Origin: Armillaria gallica | Lineage: Eukaryota; Basidiomycota; Agaricomycetes; Agaricales; Physalacriaceae | Assembly: GCA_037576215.1 (NCBI GenBank) | Contig: JBANDB010000001.1 | Location: forward strand, 2,294,001 to 2,358,000 | Direction: 5' to 3' | Length of the DNA: 64,000 nucleotides | Part shown: positions 55,456 through 64,000 of the stretch, in pieces | Layout of the letters: each line of letters begins with the position of its first letter | Position numbering within the stretch: the stretch's first letter is position 1 | Translations under genes and position numbers: made by a program | The notes under the pieces: generated by a model | Seen by the model: only the letters and a program-made list of their open reading frames with translations | Databases searched by the model: none | What the model was told of the DNA's origin: nothing

Positions 55456-58400
55456 ATGTCATCGAAGGAGCACGAAGAAAGACGACGCGTACGAGGGCCT
55501 CGAAGGCTATTTTCTACTGACTCAACGAAGACATCGTCTTCTCGTCGGTCCTCGTCTGATGTATCTCTCTCTGACGATGATACTCGAAGACACAATACCC
55601 GGGCGCAATCCAAGCTCTCTCCATTATATCAGCTGGATGAAGTGCCGCATGAGGAGCATGAAGGGTGGATGAGGCAGGGCATAGTTGATTCCCCTCTCAC
55701 CACCCCAGACAATCCCTTTGACGACGTGCCGTTGGCTCGCTCCGAAAGTCCCAGACCAGCAAAGCCCAGGCTCGAAATTCGGACCGGCCCTTCGCTACTG
55801 TCGAAGGTATCCGCTAGCTCTGACAATGGCCCAATTCCATCTCCAGGAGCTGCGCGGTGGGACCATATTCGCCAGCACGTTCTGCCCGTATCTGCAGGTT
55901 CCTCCGGCGCTTCGAGAGCTCCGTCTACACATGTAACGTCTTCCTCATCTTCCTCTTCGCAGAATGTTTCCCGTGGGCCTACTCCCAAGACATCTCGATT
56001 TGTTCAGAGACTAGGATTCAAGCAGGTAGTTGAACATGCCCGAGAAGTTATCGTGGATGACAATCGCAAGTTTTCCTACGAGCTACAGAAGGTGTGCTGG
56101 CTGGCCAGGCATGATGAGCCGTCCTCCGCAGTGAAAACCGAGCAGCATGGAGCGCCCTACCTCCCCTTCATGTCTAGTACATCCCTCAATATGCATGCGC
56201 CCTCCATGTCTATGAGCCAGTCTAACAAGAAGCATGACATGCGTCGCCCGTCCATGCAGTCTTTAATATCCTCCCCTCAGAGTTCAGCTTCCCTGAAGCA
56301 GCTTTATCATGTACTACTACTTCACTCGACGCCGGCCCCCGACGATAGGGAGCCAGCACCACAGCTCCCACTTGAGAATTTTGTCCTATCAACGCTGTTA
56401 ATCCCATTTCTCACCCTCGAGAAAAACAACCGTCTTGACGAGGAAAGGTGGTTCGCTATCGAAGCATTTGAGATTATCCGGAAAACCTGGAAACCTTTGG
56501 ATGAGGCATGCGTTTTTCTGTGTAAAATTCTGTTCTGCCACTGACTAGACAGTAAGATTGCAGGTGTCGAAAGAAGCATGTGGTGTATCAAGGCGGCACT
56601 TATCCCCCCTGCTCCCATTCGCATACGGCTCGTTACATCGCTATGGCACCTAACTGTTCCCCCCGAAAGTTTCTCCCCTGCAACCTCACCTAACACATTA
56701 CAGGGTCTTTGTCAAGGCCTGTTTTCCCTTCTTCCGTGGGTGCAACTTCACACGGAAGAAGGTAAACTGTTGACTCAGATCATACATCAAGTCCGTACTG
56801 GGTCGTGCGGTGAAATGCAGAAAGCATCAATCGAAAGCGAATTTAATGCATCCCTTGTCAATGGCGAAAATTTTCAAACCATTCGCGACGCGCTCGTCCT
56901 TGAAGCTCTCGGAAAGTGCATGGAAAATTCAACCGACGCTGACAGACGGTGGCTATTGGTGAACTCCTTAGAGGCAGGCAGCTACTCTGAACATCGTTGA
57001 CCGCGTCTAATATGCGTACCTCCTCTAGGAACAATGGCCCGTAACGCCCCAAGATTTGGCGCTTTCACCTGTCCTGGAGGCCATACATTCGCGCAAATTG
57101 AATGTGTTCGCGCGTGTATTTTGCTCACTGCTAGAGTCTACATCCCCAGAAAGTAACAGGCGAGCGAATGACGCTCAGCATGTAATCAAGTTCCTACAGA
57201 CGCGGGTGATTCCAGAACTGGATCGGCTTTCAGCAAAGAACCTCGAGGCGAAGCGCGACGTTATAAAGTCTATTTTGATTATGTTAATGGCTGAAGATAT
57301 AAACGACGTCGGTCGTTGGTGTATCTCTATCGTACGTCGTTGGTATAGAACCGCGGGTAGTTGGAAAGATAATTTCGAAGAGGGATTGAAGCTTGTTGTA
57401 AGATGGACTAGAATCATGTGCATAGTGTGTGCTGACCTGCATCCTCTAGATTTTGGAAGGGCAATGGCAGTTCGTCATTGTCATCCTAACTTCGTTGGTT
57501 GAAGTCTTGCCGCAAGATGTTCGGAAGCCAGTAATAGCGTTTATGCTACCGCTATTGAATGACGTGAGTCAGGCGTTGCTCCATTCCATCACCGTCTTAA
57601 TATTAGCTCCAGCGCTTAGTTGACAATCCTCCGCCACTTCCCTGCCTTGCTCTTACCACTTTGTTCAATGGCCTGTCACAGGCCTATCCTCAGATCTTCT
57701 ATAAACCCCTCTTTCTCTGTGCAGCATCTGTCAAAGAGGTCGCTGTTGTCAACCATCTCTGTACGATCACAATAATATCAAGAGTTCTCCCCGATTTTTG
57801 GGTCCGCGATGCAGAAATGATATCTGTTGCGGTCATGAGTGACATTGGGGGTAGCGGTGATGCTAATGGCAAGGGGAAGGCAAAGGAGGGTGCATGGGGA
57901 AACGCCCGACTGGGACAGTCTGTTCTGCTGGTTGAGCTAATAGGAAAGGTACAAGGTATAAGGCGGGATAAGGAGAATACCTCGGTCAGTCGGTCCTTTT
58001 TGCAACAATCATAGCCTCATGACTTGCATACCATAGATTTCGGAAGTTGTTCTTGTTGAGATGATCAAGTTCGCTATTGAGTTAGAGGCTCGTTTGACCC
58101 TTATGCTCCAGGTCAAGGTCGGTGCCCCTTGTTATACTGTGTATCTGGTAACTGAGATGCGGATAGGAACGCGCATTCATGGTGCCACCATCCCAGCGAT
58201 TACTGTTTTGCGTTCTATTCAGAGAAATCAGACTGTTAACACGTTCGATGAAAGGGTATGTTGAGTGGCTTTGACATTCCAGCCATTCTAAATATGCCTG
58301 AAGCGCTCCTTGGTTGCCCCAGATCGTCTCATGGTACATCAGTTACCACAATGATCCTGAGCAGGATGCCTTCAATAACGAAGTCAACGATGCAGTCACC

Positions 58401-61400
58401 ACTATTCAATCCCTTTTCGTTATGGCACAGGATGCTCATTCCCATAAGGTAGCTTGACTAGTTCTCTAAAAAAGCATCCGCTCATTCTGCTTATGAGAAT
58501 CTAGCGTCGTAGCACTAGGCTCTTATCCTTCGCGCTTGACCCCGCTACTCCCAACGCCAATAACGGATTGGAAATATTCGCCGTTTTAAGCCAGCAGTCG
58601 AAATTAATTAAATCTTTATTGAAAGGTTATATCTCTCGGGCAATGAAGCTCTTGGTGACCATGTCTCTTCTGCTGACTCCCGACAATCTGCGACAAATAG
58701 GGCCCATTGTATGGCAACGTTACTTAGACGAAACTGAAGCATCCATCCTAGCATCGGTAAGCACACCACTGCTTGCCTCAGCCATCTCTTTTAACGTGAA
58801 TGCAGGCGTGCTACTTGATCATGCAATGCGCCGAGAAAACCTCTGTCGATCTTCAAGCCCTCATAGAGAATGATTTGACTAGGTAATGTCAAAACCTCTA
58901 TACTCCACCATATCCTGACCGTATCACCAGTGCGGACCATGGTACAAAGCTTAGGGCTGTCCGACGCATGAGCACATTGTCAAACTGGCGCTTCCAGATA
59001 GCATCCCAGCATGTCGTATCTGATCGTCAGCACCGCCCTTTCAAACTGGCTCGGGGACCACTTCCTTTTATCGCAACAGACATGGGGTCAAGCCAATATG
59101 TCCAGGACGACGACTATCTTGAGACAAAAGATAACCTTCCGCTGGAAATGAGGAAGCGTTTGGCCGAGATTGGGTGGGTAGAAGACGACACTCCCGTCAA
59201 CCAGCAGATGGAGTGGATCCGTACACCTATGTCGTTACTTCCAATCCAACAACTGGATCGCCTCGATTTCTCGAATACGGAGAGTTTTCCATCGTCACCC
59301 ATTGTCAGTCCAGCATCTTCCCCTCAGAAGGGGTCGCCCATCCTTGGAGACGCATCCGACGAAGTCGCTCTTCTTCGGCGCAATTCGAGCTCTGGTGGCC
59401 CTATGTATGGTGTAAAACGAAGGGCCGTATTTGTGCCGACGTTAACCCGTATCTTCCCTCTTCTCGCCTCTATGGCGTTTGATGAAGACTTCACTATTGC
59501 ATGCAGTGCTCGCAGTACTGTCCTCGACCTGATGCGTAACGATGCTACATTGTTGGCCAGGCCGGTTTTGGATCTTCTTGTGGAAGGTTCAAAGAATATA
59601 TCAGCCGCAGTTGACTCACTTCGTGCTCTGCTTCATGTACAACAAAATCTTCCCCCCTCCATGGCTCATCACGTTTTCAATTATTTGGCCGGATTTCTGA
59701 AACACAATGCGAAGAACGCCACGACGGAGGAAGCATTGTTTGAATACGCGCACATAATCCCCATAATTGCCAAGCTGGTTCCGCAAGTCAGTGACTTGTC
59801 GTTGCGAGACTTCCGAAGAGCCAAAATCGATACTTACTTTGTCCCTTCTGGCGCCTTGTGGTTCCCTCCTAACTCAAACCCATACATGTTTCCTTACTCT
59901 GCGGAAGGGACTAAGAATCATTCGGGAGACGTTTCTCCCCGCCTCATTGCCGTGACGATGATTCGCATCTCTCAAAACATTCTCTTTCTTGATTTGCTCA
60001 AGAAAAATCCTCAGGATGTTCAACTGGTCAGAAAGAGCATGTCCAAATTAATCCTCCCTTCCATGGATGATCCATACGAGGCACGAATGCTTGAACTCAA
60101 AGATTTCGTTCCAAGGAAAGGGACCGGGAGTAGCAGGACACAATCACGCAATTATAAATCAAGAGCTGTGTCCGTACTTCTCTCTCGAAGCTATCTACCA
60201 CTTGTTGCGCAAGTGTTCCGTTCTATGTCCCGGCATTTGAACGACAGGAGCGAATTGGCGGTTCTGGTTGATGGGCTGAATCGGATTCTACTAGCTCATG
60301 GCCACGACATCGGTATTGTCAGCCAAGCGTTAATTGGTTAGTGCCCCCTTTTTTAGCATTACGATTCGGTTGCTAAGTGTGATCAATAGCATTCATGGTG
60401 GCCAGCACTCGGTTCCATCGTCTTTTCATATCGCGGGGTGGATATACTCTTTTCATGCCCGCGATCATAAAAGTCTACACCGAAGCCGAATCCCATTTGG
60501 GAATCAGACTTGCAATTGAATATGCCGTTAACAGGTTCTTCGCTCACCATGGAGAAGCCTTTGTATACCAAAGTATGGACGCAATGGCTCACATTATGGC
60601 TACGGCGAACATCGAAGCGGAATGGGTCGCTAAGAGCGTATATGCCCTCTTTTCGTCCCTGAGAAAACCGATCTCTCCGGCTACTCAAGATGCTGCCGGG
60701 ATCCACAATTCTAACAAACTACAAGAGCGAGAAGCCCTTCTTGTTCTCACCGCAGAAGAGAAGCCTCAGACGTTCTTGGCGTCATTGCGGCCTGGAGGAC
60801 AGGGGAAAACCCCCATCACTATTGATATACCCGAAGAATATGAAGCCAAAAGACTGACGGTGGACAATTTCGTCCGGCTCTTTCTTACGGTCATAGCGCA
60901 TGATTTAACCATTATACGCTCTGAACAATTCTTGAGATTCCTTCGGTTCCTTACCCCGCACCTGTATCATGCCTCCTCTTCAGCGAGGAACGTCTTGCAA
61001 CAAGGGATTGAAGCATTGGGCATGGTACTCCTCAGGGCATCGTCTAAAACCAAGGCTGAGGCTCCGAGCCGTCTGGTGGAAGAGGATCCTCAAGACGTAG
61101 CCACCGATGAAATTCTAGATCAGCAACTGCACGAAAAATCCAAAACTCCTAGTGATTTCGTGTCGATGCGTCTTCAGTATCTGAACCTTATCGTCGCATT
61201 TACGAGAGCTGGTGGCCATCTATCCGCGCAAGCATCTCATAGAAACCTAGAACTTCTCAAACTGCTCCTTCGTGAGTCCACGAACGAACTCGACAACGCC
61301 ATTGCGTCGTTTCTAGCAGATTACATGAAATCAGCTTTTGAGCAAGGTCCCGCCCGAGATCTCAAAGAACTTGTCGCCTTCCTGAAAGATTTGGCCCCCG

Positions 61401-62899
61401 TCGTCAGCTCGTATTCACTCACCGTTGACTTCTCCGGAGTATTTGAAACCACTTGCCGTCTTTGCGCCAATCCACAATACGCCAATGATTCGGGCTTCTC
61501 CCAATTGATTGTTACCCAGATATGTTCGGCGGGTCTCAAGGCATGTGCACTAGCCGCGACGGAGAAACTGCTGTTCACGCTTCCTTGCCGAATATCATTG
61601 GTCAATTTGGCGAGCCAAGCTGTGTTCTTATGGGGAGCGGATATCATGACCGAGATGGAAAAACACAAACCTACTCATGATTTCTTGGCAGGAGTTCTTC
61701 TACCCTTTGCACTGTCCATGCAGACGGCGACGGAGATTGACATGGATCGAGGACGCCTAGAACCTTGGCATCGAGAAGCCCACGCTCGTGCTTGGGTACG
61801 GCTCCTCTCATACACCCTGTCGGCTTGTCAGAAAACAAGACGTCTCGCAGATGCAGCATTGTTCCGGGAGCGTTCTAAATCTCAAGAGCGCTCACCTACA
61901 TTGGGAAGGAAAGAGCAGCTGTGGTCCTTTGTTATCGCGTTGCAAGTGTTGAAGATCATCGTAGTCCGTGCTCACAGAGATCTGTCTTTCTCTCTCCCTG
62001 ACGTGTGGGTGCGCATCGCAACTTTCTTACAGTCAATGCTGTCGGAGGGTAGCGCGGAGTTTGCTTCGATGTCTCGAGATTACTCTCCATCTCCGTCTCC
62101 TACACCGTCCCCGAGATCTAGCGGCCTATTCGACGCCACGTTCTCTCAGTCATCATACTTCCCTCCTTCGTTACACCGAACTTCTTTGCCTCAACAGACT
62201 TTCTTTAGTCCCCGCATGATTGACTATTGCCTGTGGTCTCTCCTCGAGTTGCTTTGCATCCATCGAACGCCCTTGATACTGCAGATGCGACTTTTCATGC
62301 AAGAGAAAGTTTTAGCGTTGGATCAAGACTTGAGATCTCAAAATATCTCTTCCTCATCGAAAACCTCACGGCCAGTTTCTTCTGTTTTTTCAAAGCCTCG
62401 GCGGCGCTCGGGTCTTCCATCCCCGGACATTTCACCACGAATATATCCTTCCGCTTCCTTGAGTATTCAGGATAGTGGCCTTTTCTCTCTTTCCAGTCGA
62501 CAATCCATGTCAAGTCCCATTTCTACATCCATGGTTCGAGATACGCATCGTATCGTCCATCTTGGACTTACACACCAGGGCCATTCTCTCTCTGTCAGCT
62601 CACGAGAATCCGGCAAGTCCCAAGCGAAAACGACCAAAGTCAGATCACTGTCCCTCATCAAGGCGACATATCGTAGAATTCGAATCGTGCAAAGTTACAT
62701 GGGTTATCAGTCGATGTTACTGCCTCTTCCTGGAGATGGTGAGAGTGGTCAAGATGCCTCTCCGTCGACATGGACGAAGATACAGGCACTTCAAGAAGTC
62801 GTGCGTGAGACGCAAGAGCTCATCGAGGAGTTTGAAGAATCGCACGCAGTAGAAAGTGAGATGACTACAGTTGATGCAGATCAATCTTTGGGACATTAG
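55456..62899 (+). CDS. Very large helical-repeat protein, possibly UNC80-like
   Basis: A gene of about 7.4 kb with roughly a dozen short introns between 56520 and 60400 and a long last exon (60395-62899), estimated at about 2,200 residues. The N-terminal 170 residues are disordered and Ser/Arg-rich. Thereafter the sequence is almost entirely amphipathic helices (for example FVQRLGFKQVVEHAREVI, FVLSTLLIPFLTLEKNNR, LSRSYLPLVAQVFRSMSRHL, ALIGMMVASTRFHRLFISRG, LGIRLAIEYAVNRFFAHHGE), so an alpha-solenoid fold is likely. The C-terminal 250 residues are Ser-rich with a final coiled-coil-like segment. Fungal proteins of this size and look are annotated as UNC80-like, the animal NALCN-channel partner; I cannot confirm this without a profile search. 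The junction near 56530 uses donor GTAAAATT to keep phase. It is divergent from eL8. Confidence 0.75.
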
Positions 62900-63355
62900 T
62901 GTACTGTCATTTTAGAAAGAACTAGGACTTCCAGATCCATTGTGTACTAATATGGTTTATTTAACGCATCTTAAGTAAAGAAACGGAATAAATGTAACGT
63001 CTGCAACAGCTTCTCACGTAAGTGCACACTCGCAGATACATTGGCTATTACTCTGGGGAGTATCTAATAAAACTCGTGAACAGTGCCTATTGATTATACA
63101 TCAGGGATAATTTTCCATCCTTCCTTTATCATATCCATGAAACTGCAAAAGACGTCTCAAAAGACGATGTCGAAGAAGAAAATCAACCCTCTTACACATG
63201 TGAAACAACAGAAACACCCAATTGACAGACACACAGAGAGGACCGTGAAGAGGAACGCTGTTATCAAGAGCTCAGAGCAGAATGCAGCATAGTAGTTCGT
63301 AAAGAGCAGCCAATTATCGTGATGTTCGAAAGCGCGTGAAGATCTTGCTGATCAA
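62900..63355. other. Convergent intergenic region
   Basis: 3' regions of the large gene (+) and the RRM gene (-). A short basic plus-strand frame at 63083-63292 has no motif and is not called. Confidence 0.5.
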
Positions 63356-64000
63356 TCAAAAAAAGGGTCCATAGTGCGAAGCATTTGCTTGAAAGTGATG
63401 AGGCGGGGGGTGTCGACGACGGGTAGGAGCTCCTAGGAACGAATCATTTCCCCACCTAAAGGCAAGATCAGCGACGACAAGGGACAGGTGCGGAAGGTTG
63501 ATCATACTCAGAGGGAACAGAACTGGATCTGGAGGTGGACCTAGTGTTGCAAGAGTGAGAATGGACATGATGTGACGGATATCCAAAAGCTTGGTGGTAG
63601 GGATAGGAAATTTGAGGAACCGACTCCATGCTGTCGTAGACAGCGCGACCATGGCAGTACGGTCTTTCCGGTTTGCAAGATGAGTTCGAGGGGTAGTGGA
63701 ATGGTCCGAATGCAGGAGCAAAATGCGTTAAGGATCCGTCAGTTGGTGCAGATGAATAGGGCCCTTCGACGTCATACTGTCCTGCGGGCGATCGTTGAGG
63801 GACACTAGTCGCAATTTGCACATATTGAACATCGATGCGATAGTTCGCGTAGCATTGGCCTTGAAGAGCTTCTTTGGCCTCCCGTGCGCTTGTAGTCGAT
63901 GAGTATTCTACCCTGACAGATATCGCACCTGAGACAGAAGGCGGCTCTATGATGTCCAGTCTACTGATCTTTCCAAAGGGATCCAGCAGCGGATGCAAGT
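63356..64000 (-). CDS. RRM-type RNA-binding protein, C-terminal part (partial)
   Basis: The gene enters from the right edge on the minus strand. The first visible residues LHPLLDPFGKISRLDIIEP, then VRVEYSSTTSAREAKEALQGQCYANYRIDVQY, fit the RNP helix-strand pattern of an RRM (FG.I..L, then A..A...L.G). A disordered Ser/His/Tyr/Pro-rich tail follows. The uninterrupted frame ends at 63468 (APVPCRR). Alternatively a splice into an acceptor near 63460 gives WGNDSFLGAPTRRRHPPP and ends ASHYGPFF at 63356; I cannot identify its donor with certainty. Probably a nuclear or cytoplasmic RNA-binding protein. The rest of the gene is outside the window. Confidence 0.65.

Noticed and set aside
56500..56580. 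GC-AG intron in the large helical-repeat gene
   Set aside because: A GC donor after LDE would break phase; a canonical donor GTAAAATT slightly downstream keeps frame.
1..64000. tRNA genes, CRISPR arrays, or intact transposons
   Set aside because: Reading both strands by eye showed no cloverleaf-like TTCRA arm with matching ends, no spaced repeats, and no reverse-transcriptase, integrase or transposase motifs. A covariance and repeat search would be needed to exclude small ones.

Overview
The window looks like nuclear DNA from a mushroom-forming basidiomycete (Agaricomycetes). Genes are split by many short GT-AG introns, mostly 48 to 60 bp, and lie on both strands. Several families are typical of that class: F-box proteins with degenerate repeats, a DUF6593 protein, a small cysteine-rich secreted protein and an orphan multi-spanning membrane family. 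No rRNA, tRNA, CRISPR or prokaryotic-style operon is visible. Gene models were spliced by eye, using reading-frame phase and family conservation.

Left part (1-19 kb). The window opens inside a cortical anchor protein with a Num1/Mcp5-type PH domain, followed by a short-chain dehydrogenase. Gene-poor DNA from 2.7 to 7.2 kb holds a frameshifted BTB/POZ pseudogene. Two convergent paralogues of an orphan membrane protein family follow (7.2-8.9 and 10.2-11.9 kb). After 4.4 kb with no recognisable gene there is a two-finger C2H2 transcription factor.

Middle part (19-37 kb). This is a housekeeping block: EXO1 nuclease, an EFM7/NNT1-like methyltransferase sharing a 97-bp divergent promoter with 5-formyltetrahydrofolate cyclo-ligase, an F-box protein and a class I cyclic-nucleotide phosphodiesterase (its model has one phase conflict). 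Then come a small secreted cysteine-rich protein, an alpha/beta hydrolase, a second F-box protein and a disordered Pro/Gln-rich protein.

Right part (37-64 kb). Here lie a CFAP20-domain protein (striking in a lineage without cilia), a disordered acidic protein and an F-box-like protein with a predicted C-terminal membrane anchor. ELP6 is divergent from a DUF6593 protein. A beta-carbonic anhydrase with a signal peptide follows. Ribosomal protein eL8 has a first coding exon that is only the ATG, and it is divergent from a very large helical-repeat protein that may be UNC80-like. An RRM protein is cut by the right edge.

The genes do not form one pathway. The clearest functional links are the shared promoters (EFM7-like/MTHFS, ELP6/DUF6593, eL8/large protein), which pair translation-related genes with neighbours. 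Nothing here is clearly a new multi-gene system. The most unusual items are the CFAP20 homologue, the convergent membrane-protein pair, the secreted carbonic anhydrase and the decayed BTB gene.
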